A stretch of 64,000 nucleotides of DNA, from NCBI RefSeq assembly GCF_009901565.1, contig NZ_WXEW01000005.1:62001-126000 (forward strand), read 5' to 3'. Source of the stretch: Herbidospora solisilvae. GTDB lineage: Bacteria; Actinomycetota; Actinomycetes; Streptosporangiales; Streptosporangiaceae. The translations under genes were made by a program, and so were the position numbers. Of this stretch, positions 8,269 to 15,937 are shown piece by piece (positions within the stretch are counted from its first letter, which is position 1; every line of letters starts with the position of its first letter). The notes below the pieces were generated by a model. It saw only the letters and a list, made by a program, of their open reading frames with translations. It did no database searches and had not been told where the DNA came from.

Positions 8269-8751
8269 ATGCCCACGCGAACCAATCTCTTCGCCGCCGC
8301 TTTCCTGCGCACCAACGGCCGATGGTCGGGGGCCGAGGTCGACCTGTCCGAGGCCGAGATCGCCGACGACGTCGGCGACGCCGTCGGTGAGGCCCTCGGC
8401 CTGACCGGCGACGAGCTCGTGCTGCTCTGCGTCGAGGTCGAAGACGAGTGGTTCGCCCTCGTGCGCTACGAGGGCGACCTCGACCCCCGGGTGTTCCTGT
8501 CCGACGCCCAGGCCGGGGCGACCGACCCGCTCGGCGAGCTGTTCGCCGAGCTGGCCGGCATCGCGGTCGACAAGGAGACGCCCGACCTCGGGGTCCGCCC
8601 CGGCGGCGACTTCGAGCTGCTGACCGACTTCGGGCTGCGCGCAGAGGAGCTGCTGGAGCTCAGCGTCGAGGAGGGCATGCTGCCCGCCGACGTCCTGTCG
8701 GTCGTCGCCGAGCGCCTCGCGTTCGGCGACGAGCTCGACCGGCTCAGGTGA
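8269..8751 (+). CDS. tRNA adenosine deaminase-associated protein, copy 2
   Basis: A 160-aa paralogue of the preceding gene. It shares the layout (beta-rich N-terminus, RVFLSDAQAG strand, acidic segment, FELLTDFGLRAEELLELS near the end) but the sequence is well diverged. The start is the ATG at 8269; the frame is open upstream but overlaps copy 1. Its TGA stop (8749-8751) is embedded in AGGTGATC, a perfect 8-base complement to the 16S 3' end. tadA follows in the same reading frame only a few codons later. Confidence 0.78.
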   Translation: MPTRTNLFAAAFLRTNGRWSGAEVDLSEAEIADDVGDAVGEALGLTGDELVLLCVEVEDEWFALVRYEGDLDPRVFLSDAQAGATDPLGELFAELAGIAVDKETPDLGVRPGGDFELLTDFGLRAEELLELSVEEGMLPADVLSVVAERLAFGDELDRLR

Positions 8752-8769
8752 TCTTTCCTGTACGACCAG

Positions 8770-9207
8770 GTGATGGGCCTGGCCCTCGCCGAGGCCCTGG
8801 AGGCGTCCCAGCGGGGTGAGGTGCCCGTCGGCGCCGTCGTCGTCTCCGGTGACCGGGTGCTGGCGCGGGCCTCGAACGCGCGGGAGTCCTCCGGCGATCC
8901 CACGGCGCACGCCGAGATCCTGGCGCTGCGCGCCGCGGCTGCGGCCCTGGGGGAATGGCGGTTGTCGGGGTGCACCCTCGTGGTGACGCTGGAGCCCTGC
9001 ACGATGTGCGCGGGGGCCGCCGTGCTGTCGCGGGTCGACCGGATCGTCTACGGGGCCGTCGACGAGAAGGGCGGGGCGGTCGGGTCGTTGTGGGACGTGG
9101 TGCGCGACCGGCGGCTCAACCATCGGCCGGAGGTGGTCATGGGCGTACGCGAAGAAGAATGTTCTGCACTGCTTTCGGCGTTCTTCGCCGCAAGGCGCGA
9201 GCAGTGA
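8770..9207 (+). CDS. tadA: tRNA-specific adenosine-34 deaminase TadA
   Basis: Zinc deaminase that converts A34 to inosine in tRNA-Arg(ACG). Motifs: H47-A-E49 (zinc ligand and proton shuttle) and P-C77-T-M-C80 (zinc ligands), with EVPVGAVVV before them and DRIVYGAVDEKGGAVGSL after. Coordinates start from the GTG at 8770 (an ATG follows at 8773), but neither has a well-placed Shine-Dalgarno. The good one, AGGTGATC at 8746-8753, is positioned for a CTG at 8758, which would add four residues (start M-Y-D-Q) and complete the first helix. The gene is in frame with the upstream gene, separated by one TGA. A tRNA gene follows after 24 bp. Confidence 0.92.
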   Translation: MMGLALAEALEASQRGEVPVGAVVVSGDRVLARASNARESSGDPTAHAEILALRAAAAALGEWRLSGCTLVVTLEPCTMCAGAAVLSRVDRIVYGAVDEKGGAVGSLWDVVRDRRLNHRPEVVMGVREEECSALLSAFFAARREQ

Positions 9208-9231
9208 CCATTCTCCGGTAAGCTGCTCTGC

Positions 9232-9319
9232 GGTGGTGTCTCCTAGTGGCCGATGGAGCGCGCCTCGAAAGCGCGTGTAGGGCAACCTACCGTGGGTTCA
9301 AATCCCACCACCACCGCCA
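9232..9319 (+). tRNA. tRNA-Ser (anticodon CGA)
   Basis: An 88-nt class II tRNA. Acceptor GGTGGTG (9232-9238) pairs with CACCACC (9309-9315); discriminator G; CCA encoded (9317-9319). The anticodon stem is 9259-9263/9271-9275 with loop CTCGAAA, giving anticodon CGA at 9266-9268 (reads UCG). There is a long variable arm, and the T-stem GTGGG/CCCAC encloses TTCAAAT. Confidence 0.95.
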
Positions 9320-9327
9320 CGCATACG

Positions 9328-9358
9328 AAGACCCGGTGTGATCATCACACCGGGTCTT
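9328..9358 (+). terminator. Intrinsic terminator after tRNA-Ser(CGA)
   Basis: A perfect 14-bp inverted repeat (9328-9341 and 9345-9358: AAGACCCGGTGTGA and complement) with a TCA loop, followed by TTTCCGTTTT. It may serve both directions, since the minus-strand gene ending at 9372 abuts it. Confidence 0.8.
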
Positions 9359-9371
9359 TCCGTTTTCCGTC

Positions 9372-9662
9372 TCAGAGCTCGAGCACGCGCGCGTGCAGCA
9401 CCGACCGCTGGTGGAGCGCCGCCCGCAGGGCCCGGTGGAGCCCGTCTTCCAGGTAGAGCTCGCCCTCCCACTGCACGACGTGGGGGAAGAGGTCACCGTA
9501 GAAGGTGGAGTCCTTGGCCAGCAGCGAGTGCAGGTCGAGGTTGGCCTTGGTGGTGATGAGCGCGTCGAGTCTGACCTGGCGGGGCGGAATCTGCGCCCAT
9601 TCGCGATGTCCGAGACCGTGCTCGGGGTAAGGGCGTTCGTCGCCGACCAACTTAAAGATCAC
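9372..9662 (-). CDS. Conserved actinobacterial ParB-like small protein
   Basis: A 96-aa protein. I recognise the pattern ALITTKANLDLHSLLAKDSTFYGDLF and YLEDGLHRALRAALHQRSVLHARVLEL from many actinomycete genomes, where it is sometimes labelled an antitoxin. The D-G-x-H-R-x-x-A-A stretch is like the core of ParB/sulfiredoxin-fold nucleotide-binding domains, but the helix-turn-helix of true ParB is absent. No toxin partner is adjacent: the neighbours are a tRNA terminator and a zinc peptidase. Function unknown; the antitoxin label is not supported by context here. Confidence 0.65.
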   Translation of the reverse strand: MIFKLVGDERPYPEHGLGHREWAQIPPRQVRLDALITTKANLDLHSLLAKDSTFYGDLFPHVVQWEGELYLEDGLHRALRAALHQRSVLHARVLEL

Positions 9663-9695
9663 GCTATGTAGTTTATGAGACGAAGGTGGCCCGGG

Positions 9696-10553
9696 TCAGA
9701 TCGACCCTGAGAACGTGTCACATCGTGCGGGATCCCCTGATTTGTAGCCATTCGTGAACCACGTCACCCGCTGCTCCGAGGTGCCGTGGGTGAACGCGTC
9801 GGGGTTCACCTGGCCGCCGCTCTTCCGCTGGATGGAGTCGTCGCCGACCGCCGCGGCGGCGTCGAGCGCCTCCTGGATGTCGGCGTCGGTGAAGGGCTTG
9901 GCGAAGAAGCCGGTGTCGACGGCGTTCTTGGCCCACACGCCCGCGTAGCAGTCGGCCTGGAGCTCCACCCTGACCGAACCACTGTCGGCGCCCTCGCCGC
10001 CGCTCTGTTCGAGGGTGCCGGTGAGATTCTGGACGTGGTGGCCGTACTCGTGGGCGATCACGTACGACTGGGCGAACGGGGTGTTGGCCGCGCCGAGCTG
10101 GGATTCGAGCTGGTTGAAGAAGCTCAGGTCGAGGTAGACGTAGCGGTCGGCCGGGCAGTAGAAGGGCCCGACGGCCGAGTCGGCCGTGCCGCACCCGGTC
10201 TGCACGCCCTGCTCGAAGAGCGCCGTCTTGGCGTTCTGGTAGCCGTCGACCTTCGTGGCCCAGTAGTCCTGCAGGCTGTTGACGACACCGACGACCCGGC
10301 ACTGCTCGTCCTGGTCGGCGTCCGCGCCGGTCTTGCACTTCTCACCGAGGTCACTTGACGGCTGGACGCCGGGGTTCTCCGCGCCTCCCCCGCCGGTGAT
10401 GTCACCGGGGTTGATGCCGAAGATGAGGGCGACGATCAACGCGATGATGCCGGCCGCGCCACCGCCGACCGCAAGCCCGCCACCGGAGATCCCGCCCCGG
10501 CCACGGTTCTCGACCTGAGACGAGTCGAGTTGCGCTTGGTCATCGAAATCCAT
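9696..10553 (-). CDS. Membrane-anchored neutral zinc metallopeptidase (YpfJ family)
   Basis: A 285-aa protein. The short cytoplasmic N-terminus (MDFDDQAQLDSSQVENRGRGG) resembles the YpfJ family start. One Gly/Ala-rich transmembrane helix follows (about 27-52), then an exported zincin domain with the catalytic motif HEYGHHVQNLTG; the two histidines and glutamate of HExxH are intact. Later conserved parts are LQADCYAGVWAKNA and a C-terminal Cys. Four cysteines in the external domain suggest disulfides. The ATG at 10553 was chosen because it gives the family start. Divergent from the gene at 10575 with only about 20 bp between, so promoters must overlap. Substrate unknown. Confidence 0.88.
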   Translation of the reverse strand: MDFDDQAQLDSSQVENRGRGGISGGGLAVGGGAAGIIALIVALIFGINPGDITGGGGAENPGVQPSSDLGEKCKTGADADQDEQCRVVGVVNSLQDYWATKVDGYQNAKTALFEQGVQTGCGTADSAVGPFYCPADRYVYLDLSFFNQLESQLGAANTPFAQSYVIAHEYGHHVQNLTGTLEQSGGEGADSGSVRVELQADCYAGVWAKNAVDTGFFAKPFTDADIQEALDAAAAVGDDSIQRKSGGQVNPDAFTHGTSEQRVTWFTNGYKSGDPARCDTFSGSI

Positions 10554-10574
10554 GGGCGCGCTACTGCCCTTCTG

Positions 10575-11021
10575 ATGAGCGATCATGCGGGGATGAGTTC
10601 TTCCGAAGAGGCCGGGCGGCTGGCCGAACTCGTGGCCGAGCTGGACCGGCTGCTGAGCGCCGCCCTCACCCACGACGACCCGGAACAGATGCGCGACCCC
10701 TTCATGCGCGCGGCCGGGACCCTCACGGAATTCGGGGACGTGGAAGCGGCAGGCGGGCTCTATCGCATCTGGATGAACATCGACGACATCTTCGACGGCT
10801 GGCCCGTCGACTACGGGGACGAGACCGACGCGATCGCGATGCGCGAAATCCGCCTGGCGGCCGGCGAATGGCTGGCCACGCCGAAGACGGAGGCCGGAAT
10901 CTCTGCGTACGTGGACCGGTGGGAAGCCCGGCAGGCCCCTGACGACTGGCCGGATCCGGGTGGGGTTTGGATCGCTGGAGGCTGGGGCGGAGGGCCACGG
11001 GGGAACCGGGCGGTGAAGTAA
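10575..11021 (+). CDS. Hypothetical acidic protein
   Basis: Up to 148 aa; I do not recognise the family. It is largely helical, with an acidic first half (SSSEEAGRLAELVAELDRLLSAAL) and a WMNIDDIFDGWPVDYGDETDAI segment, ending in a Gly/Trp-rich tail. ATG at 10575 or 10593 are both possible; only the second has purines (GCGGGG) close upstream. It is divergent from the zinc peptidase and followed by a region containing only the tRNA-Ser(GGA) terminator. Confidence 0.6.
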   Translation: MSDHAGMSSSEEAGRLAELVAELDRLLSAALTHDDPEQMRDPFMRAAGTLTEFGDVEAAGGLYRIWMNIDDIFDGWPVDYGDETDAIAMREIRLAAGEWLATPKTEAGISAYVDRWEARQAPDDWPDPGGVWIAGGWGGGPRGNRAVK

Positions 11022-11129
11022 GCCGCATGGCTCGTTGCCCGGCGGGGTGGCGCGGCCGGTTGGCGCCGGTTACGGGGTGAGCCGGGGCGGCGGGCGGTGC
11101 TGACCAGGCGGAGCCGTAAGGGAAAAGAA

Positions 11130-11165
11130 AGAAGGGGCGGGTCGGCTGAGCGACCTGCCCCTTCT
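11130..11165 (-). terminator. Intrinsic terminator after tRNA-Ser(GGA)
   Basis: 15-nt arms (11130-11144 and 11151-11165) with a single mismatch around loop GCTGAG, followed in the minus direction by a pyrimidine/T-rich run (complement of GGGAAAAGAAAG). It sits 2 bp past the CCA end of the tRNA. Confidence 0.75.
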
Positions 11166-11167
11166 GA

Positions 11168-11256
11168 TGGCGGAGGATAGGGGATTTGAACCCCTGATCG
11201 GTCTCCCGAAACACGATTTCCAATCGTGCGCCCTAGGCCAACTAGGCGAATCCTCC
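11168..11256 (-). tRNA. tRNA-Ser (anticodon GGA)
   Basis: An 89-nt class II tRNA on the minus strand. Acceptor GGAGGAT (11256-11250) pairs with ATCCTCC (11178-11172); discriminator G; CCA encoded (11170-11168). The anticodon arm CACGA-TTGGAAA-TCGTG gives anticodon GGA (reads UCC/UCU). The long variable arm and T-arm AGGGG-TTCAAAT-CCCCT are intact. Confidence 0.95.
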
Positions 11257-11346
11257 GCCGAGAAGTTTACATGACTTGGCGCATGCGCCGTCCTTCCGTT
11301 CGGAGGGCCGGGCGCAGGTGGTTCGGGTGGCGGCTAGACTGTCCTC

Positions 11347-11436
11347 GGACCCCTCGCGCGGCGTCATCCTGTGAACCTCCCCAGGGCCGGAAGGCAGCAA
11401 GGATAAGCGGGCTCTGGCGGGTGTGCGGGGGGTTCT
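11347..11436 (+). ncRNA. ffs: Signal recognition particle RNA, small bacterial (4.5S) type
   Basis: Contains the universally conserved domain IV core: GTGAACCTCCCCAGGGCCGG, then AAGGCAGCAAGGATAAGC with the GGAA tetraloop. The outer stem pairs GGACCCC...CGCGCG near the start with ...GTGTGCGGGGGGTTC at the end. A TAGACT -10-like box at 11335-11340 suggests transcription starting near 11347. Position just upstream of dnaX is the standard actinobacterial arrangement. The ends are estimates from the stem pairing. Confidence 0.9.
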
Positions 11437-11472
11437 TTGCTTCCGGTTCTGCTCTCCCCGAGGAGACCGTTC

Positions 11473-13851
11473 ATGAGTCTCGCGCTCTACCGCAAATACC
11501 GTCCTGGGACGTTTGCAGAGGTCAAAGGGCAGGAGCACGTCACCGAACCGCTCCGCCAGGCCCTCAGAAGCGGGCGCGTGAACCATGCCTACCTATTCAG
11601 CGGCCCTCGTGGATGCGGCAAGACGTCGAGCGCGCGGATCCTCGCCCGGAGCCTCAACTGCGAGCAGGGGCCGACTCCCGATCCCTGTGGCGTCTGCGAG
11701 TCGTGTGTCGCGCTGGCCCCGACCGGGCCCGGCCACCTCGACGTGATCGAGATCGACGCCGCCTCTCACGGTGGTGTCGACGACGCGCGTGACCTGCGCG
11801 AACGGGCTTTCTTCGCGCCCGTGTCGGCGCGGTTCAAGATTTACATCATCGACGAGGCGCACATGGTGACCCGCGAGGGGTTCAACGCGCTGCTGAAACT
11901 CGTCGAGGAGCCTCCGCCGCACCTGAAGTTCGTCTTCGCGACGACGGAGCCCGAGAAGGTCATCGGGACGATCAAGTCGCGCACCCACCACTACCCGTTC
12001 CGGCTGATGCCTCCGGCGACGCTGAAAGCGCTCATGGAGGAGATCCTGGCGTCGGAGTCGGTGCCCTACGAGCCCGCGGCCCTGCCGCTGGTCGTCCGCG
12101 CCGGGGCCGGCTCGGCCCGGGACTCCCTGTCGATCCTCGACCAACTCCTGGCCGGGGCCGACGAGAACGGGATCACCTACTCCCGCGCGGTGTCCCTGCT
12201 CGGATACACCGACGGCGACCTCCTCGACGAGATCGTCGGCGCCTTCGCGCGGCGTGACGGCGGGCAGGTGTTCCAGGCGGTCAACCGGGTGATCGAGGGC
12301 GGGCACGACCCCCGGCGCTTCGCGACCGACCTGCTGGAGCGGTTCCGCGACCTGGTGATCCTGGCGAACGTGCCGGAGGCGGCGGCCAACGGCCTGCTCG
12401 ACCGGCCGGCCGACGAGCTGGAGCGCCTGCAGGGGCAGGCGGCCGCGATGGGGCCCGCGGAGCTGACGCGGGCGGGGGAGATCTTCAATGCGGGGCTGAC
12501 GGAGATGCGCGGGGCGGCGTCGCCTCGGCTCCTTCTGGAGCTGATGTGCGCCCGCATCCTGCTGCCTGCGGCCGAGGGCGGCGAGGCGGCCATGCTCACC
12601 CGTTTGGAGCGGTTGGAGCGTGACGGAGCGCCTCGGGCCGGTGTACAGGCTGCGTCTTATCCGGTGGCTCAGCAGGTGGGGGGCTACGCGGGCGGGCAGT
12701 CGGCGGCTCACGGCGGAGGCGTCGGCCAGCCTGGCGTTTACCAGGCTCAGGTCCCGCAGCCTGCTACGAACCAGGGTCAGGCTGCACAGCCCGCGATGCA
12801 GCACGGTGTTCCTCAGGGCCAGGCTTCCCACAGCCACACCCCGCAGCCCGGCGCTCAGCAGGGCCAGCCTGGGGCACACCCAGAGGCGCAGAACGGCTCG
12901 GTCCAGCAGGCGGGCTCTCCGCAGAGCCAGGCCGGGCAGGCCGAAAGCCAGCCGGGGGCCGGTGGTTCGCCGGCCGCGGACGACTGGCCTGAGACCGTCA
13001 AACCCGGCTCGGGCGGACCGGTGCCCAAGCCCGCCGCTCCCCCGGCCGACGACTGGCCCGCCGCCGTCAAGCCCGGCTCCGGTGGCCGGCCCACCGACGT
13101 CTCACCCGCCCAGCAGGCCGAAGCCGCTCACGCCCCTCAGGCCGTCGCCGGGGCGGGTGTGGTGGCCCAGATGTGGCCGCAGGTGCTGGAGGCGGTCAAG
13201 AACCGGCAGCGGGTCGCCTGGATGATTCTCAACGCCCAGGGCCGCCTGCTCGGGGCAGAGGGCAACGTGGTGACGGTCGGGTTCGAGAAGCCGGGTGACG
13301 TCCAGGGCTTCCTGAAGGGCAAGCGTGACGAGGTCGTCGCCGCCGCCCTCGGTGACGTGCTCGGGGGACGCTGGCGGGTCGACGTCGTGGTGGGCGGCAC
13401 CGGAGGCGGCCAGGCCGCTCGGCCGAGTCAGCCGTCGCCGCCGCCGGCCCCTCCGGTGCAGCCCGCACCGCCGGTGCAGCAGGCCCAGCCTGCGGCACCC
13501 CCGCCACCGCCCGCCCATGAGGCCGCCCCGGCGCCCAGGCAGCCGGAGAAGACCGCCACTGACGAGTCGTGGCCCGACGCGCCCACCGACGAGTTCGAGC
13601 GTCCGGCCCCACAGGCGAACTACGAGGCCCCGCCGCCCCGGGCGTCCGCTCCTGCGGCGGCCCGGCAGGCGGCCTCCGCGCCCGCCCGGCAGGCCTGGCC
13701 GGACGCGGTGCCCTCGCGGGCGAAGAAGTCGGACGTGGACGACGTCGACCCGGACAACGACGCCGACGTCGACACCGACGGCCTCTCAGGCCTGGCCCTG
13801 CTCCAGAAGGAACTGGGCGGGCGGGTCATCCAGGAGATCGACCACTCTTAG
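11473..13851 (+). CDS. dnaX: DNA polymerase III subunits gamma/tau
   Basis: Clamp-loader ATPase, 792 aa. Walker A GPRGCGKT is at 44-51, followed by the zinc-module cysteines (NCEQG..PCGVCESC), Walker B IIDEAHMVTREGFNALLKLVEEPP and sensor TTEPEKVIGTIKSR. Domain III ends about residue 390. It is followed by a long Gln/Pro/Ala-rich linker with repeated DDWP-type motifs, then a tau-like C-terminal domain (about 560-650) and another Pro-rich acidic tail. Start ATG 11473 has AGGAG at 11461-11465. No obvious slippery site for a gamma form was seen. Its stop overlaps the convergent gene's stop by 4 bp. Confidence 0.96.
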   Translation: MSLALYRKYRPGTFAEVKGQEHVTEPLRQALRSGRVNHAYLFSGPRGCGKTSSARILARSLNCEQGPTPDPCGVCESCVALAPTGPGHLDVIEIDAASHGGVDDARDLRERAFFAPVSARFKIYIIDEAHMVTREGFNALLKLVEEPPPHLKFVFATTEPEKVIGTIKSRTHHYPFRLMPPATLKALMEEILASESVPYEPAALPLVVRAGAGSARDSLSILDQLLAGADENGITYSRAVSLLGYTDGDLLDEIVGAFARRDGGQVFQAVNRVIEGGHDPRRFATDLLERFRDLVILANVPEAAANGLLDRPADELERLQGQAAAMGPAELTRAGEIFNAGLTEMRGAASPRLLLELMCARILLPAAEGGEAAMLTRLERLERDGAPRAGVQAASYPVAQQVGGYAGGQSAAHGGGVGQPGVYQAQVPQPATNQGQAAQPAMQHGVPQGQASHSHTPQPGAQQGQPGAHPEAQNGSVQQAGSPQSQAGQAESQPGAGGSPAADDWPETVKPGSGGPVPKPAAPPADDWPAAVKPGSGGRPTDVSPAQQAEAAHAPQAVAGAGVVAQMWPQVLEAVKNRQRVAWMILNAQGRLLGAEGNVVTVGFEKPGDVQGFLKGKRDEVVAAALGDVLGGRWRVDVVVGGTGGGQAARPSQPSPPPAPPVQPAPPVQQAQPAAPPPPPAHEAAPAPRQPEKTATDESWPDAPTDEFERPAPQANYEAPPPRASAPAAARQAASAPARQAWPDAVPSRAKKSDVDDVDPDNDADVDTDGLSGLALLQKELGGRVIQEIDHS

Positions 13852-14312
13852 CCGCTGATCCCCTGAACCACGTCCATCAGGTCGTCGCCGGTCAGGGGGT
13901 TCTCGGTGATGCGGACCGTCAGGGCGACCCCGGGTGAGTCGAGCCAGAAGGCCTCGGTCTCCGTCGCCAGGCCGGGGGTGCCGTCCTTCGCGAACTCCTT
14001 CAGGTCCCATGTCTCGCGCTCGTCGTATTCGGTCAGGAACTCCCGCAGCGACGGCAGGTCGGTCAGGGCATCGCCGCGCAGCACGGCGACGCGGAGGTCG
14101 GCCTGGTGGCCGTCGGGCGTCTCCCGTTCCCAGACGCGGGTCGCGAAGGTCACGTCTTCCCACTCGGACTCGAAATCGCTCACCGAGGGGCCGGCGGCCG
14201 CCGGGACGTGGGTGATCGCGAAGCCGTCGAGGGTGCCGCCGTCGCGGCCCGCCGAGCCGCCGGCGGGTGCCGACAGGACGAGGAGGCCGGCCATGAGGAT
14301 CGTGCCGATCAT
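13848..14312 (-). CDS. Secreted hypothetical protein
   Basis: A 154-aa protein with a signal peptide at the very N-terminus (MIGTILMAGLLVLSAPAGGSAG). The mature domain is acidic with a beta-rich pattern (VTFATRVWERET..ADLRVAVLRGDALTDLPSLREFLTEYDERETWDLKEF). It resembles small exported proteins of unknown function in actinomycetes; I do not recognise a named family. It overlaps the dnaX stop by 4 bp and is followed in the same strand direction, 12 bp upstream of its start, by the GAF-regulator gene, so the two may share a transcript. Confidence 0.7.
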   Translation of the reverse strand: MIGTILMAGLLVLSAPAGGSAGRDGGTLDGFAITHVPAAAGPSVSDFESEWEDVTFATRVWERETPDGHQADLRVAVLRGDALTDLPSLREFLTEYDERETWDLKEFAKDGTPGLATETEAFWLDSPGVALTVRITENPLTGDDLMDVVQGISG

Positions 14313-14324
14313 CGAAGGTTCTCC

Positions 14325-15689
14325 CTAGCAGGAGTGGGTGAGGCGGACCGACGCAGCCGCGTGGCGGTGGTCCTCCGCCGGGACGATCGACATGATGCGC
14401 TCCAGGATCGCGACGTCGTCGTGGCCTCCGCTCGTCTGTGCATAACTCCAAAGGTGGGTCGCGTTGCCCTTGCCCAGGATCTCGGATCTCACGCGGGCTT
14501 CCAGTTCGTTCCTTTCGCGGCGGATCTCGAAGGACTCCGACCGGGGCAGCAGCGGGCCCTGGTAGCGGTTGACGACCGTGTCGAGGTCGCCTGTGGACAA
14601 CGCCCGGCGGACCGTCAGGAGGTCGGCGTCGACCTCGCCGACCAGGCGATAGGGCTTCGCGGCCACGGCGCCGGGGAGCTGGGCGCGGAGCCGGTGGATC
14701 TCGGCGCGGATGGTCACGGGGTTGCCGTGGTCGCCGTACAGGAGGAAGGAGAGCTGTTCGGCGTTCAGGCCGCGCGGGTGGGTGGCCAGGAGGGTGAGGA
14801 TCTCGGCGTGGCGCAGGGAGAGGGGCACGCGCCGGCCGCTGTATTCGGCGAACGGGGCGCCGCCGAGGAGGTTCAGCGACAGCCGGGGCAGGGTGCCGCG
14901 CCGGGGGTTGACCAGGTAGGAGTCGCCGAGGAACTCGACGTCGCCCACGTGGCCGTCGGGGAGGACGACCCGGCCGCCCTCGGACGGGAGTGAAACACGT
15001 TCCCCCTGGAACCGTTCTCCGGCGATGACCCGGCCGCTGCACGAGACGAGCAGGCCCGAGCGGGCGGCGTGACGGGTGCGGATGCGCTCGTCGCTCTCCC
15101 GCATGCGCAGCGCCAGATGGCTCTCGGCGAGCTGGGCGGTGGCGCCGACCAGGGCGACCGTGGCCGGGGGCAGGGATTTCGCGATGCCGCTGATGTCGAC
15201 GCAGCCCAGCACCGCGCCGGTGTCGGGGTCGACGATCGGGGCGCCCACGCACGACCAGCCGTGGAGGACCTCGATGTGGTGTTGCTCACCGTAGACGCTG
15301 GTGGGGACGCCGGCCGCCAGGGCGGTGCCGATGCCGTTGGTGCCGACGACCGACTCCGCCCAGGCGAAACCGTCGGCCAGGCCGATGCCGTCGGCCCGGC
15401 GGAGCACCTCGCTGTGGCCGTCGCGCCACAGGACGTTCCCGTCGGCGTCGGTGACCACCATGATGTGGGCCGCCTCGTCGGCGATCTGCAGCAGCGTGTG
15501 GCGCAGGAGGGGCACCAGTTCGCGCAGCGGATGGGCGGCGCGGGCGGTCGAGATGTCGGTGTGGTCGTAGACCAGTGGGGCCGCGCGGACGCCGGGGTCG
15601 ACCCCGGCGGCGAGTGAACGGCGCCATGACGCCGAGATGATCGTGTCGCGAGATCTCACAGGCCCCAACCCTCTCGGATGCTGATCCAC
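14325..15689 (-). CDS. GAF-domain transcriptional regulator (AcoR-like sensor, no AAA domain)
   Basis: 454 aa from a GTG at 15689. Residues 10-60 have the typical opening SRDTIISASWRRSLAAGVDPG. A GAF sensor domain follows (about 70-190: VVTDADGNVLWRDG, WAESVVGTNGIGTALA, HHIEVLHGWSCVGAPI). The C-terminal part (about 290-400) is a winged-helix-like region (LSLRHAEILTLLATHPRGLNAEQLSFLLYG). It lacks the sigma-54 AAA module of AcoR. This layout is common in actinomycetes next to aldehyde dehydrogenase genes, but none is adjacent here. A second GTG at 15659 is an alternative start. One isolated TTGTCCACA-type DnaA box (14592-14600, reverse) lies within the gene. Confidence 0.82.
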   Translation of the reverse strand: MDQHPRGLGPVRSRDTIISASWRRSLAAGVDPGVRAAPLVYDHTDISTARAAHPLRELVPLLRHTLLQIADEAAHIMVVTDADGNVLWRDGHSEVLRRADGIGLADGFAWAESVVGTNGIGTALAAGVPTSVYGEQHHIEVLHGWSCVGAPIVDPDTGAVLGCVDISGIAKSLPPATVALVGATAQLAESHLALRMRESDERIRTRHAARSGLLVSCSGRVIAGERFQGERVSLPSEGGRVVLPDGHVGDVEFLGDSYLVNPRRGTLPRLSLNLLGGAPFAEYSGRRVPLSLRHAEILTLLATHPRGLNAEQLSFLLYGDHGNPVTIRAEIHRLRAQLPGAVAAKPYRLVGEVDADLLTVRRALSTGDLDTVVNRYQGPLLPRSESFEIRRERNELEARVRSEILGKGNATHLWSYAQTSGGHDDVAILERIMSIVPAEDHRHAAASVRLTHSC

Positions 15690-15755
15690 AATCTCCAGGA
15701 GTAACCGATTGATCGCAACCTGTATGCAACGTTCCGGTGACTACGTTTGGTTCCG

Positions 15756-15830
15756 CCACCCCGGGCCGCGGCCGACCCGGGGTGGAAAAGGCCGGGTCCC
15801 GGACGCTTGGAGGGGGGCCGGGACCCGGCC
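15756..15830. other. Two tandem GC-rich hairpins in divergent intergenic region
   Basis: Hairpin A: perfect 10-bp arms CCACCCCGGG (15756-15765) and CCCGGGGTGG (15776-15785). Hairpin B: perfect 13-bp arms GGCCGGGTCCCGG (15790-15802) and complement (15818-15830), loop of 15. They lie between divergent starts (15689 minus, 15938 plus), so neither can be a simple terminator of a flanking gene. Nothing else is recognisable in the 248-bp gap. Confidence 0.55.
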
Positions 15831-15937
15831 AGGGCCGCACCAATGAACACGCTCCGTGCTCCGGTGTCAGATGAGCGGCAAACACCGTAGGCTCGTCGGG
15901 ACGAACTACGTCGCCGGTCGCTGAGGAGCGCACGATT

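Noticed and set aside
9372-9662. Toxin-antitoxin module
   Set aside because: No second small gene accompanies it; the flanks are a tRNA terminator and a zinc peptidase.
14592-14600. Isolated perfect reverse TTGTCCACA DnaA box
   Set aside because: A single 9-mer in 64 kb is expected by chance and it lies within a coding region without neighbours.
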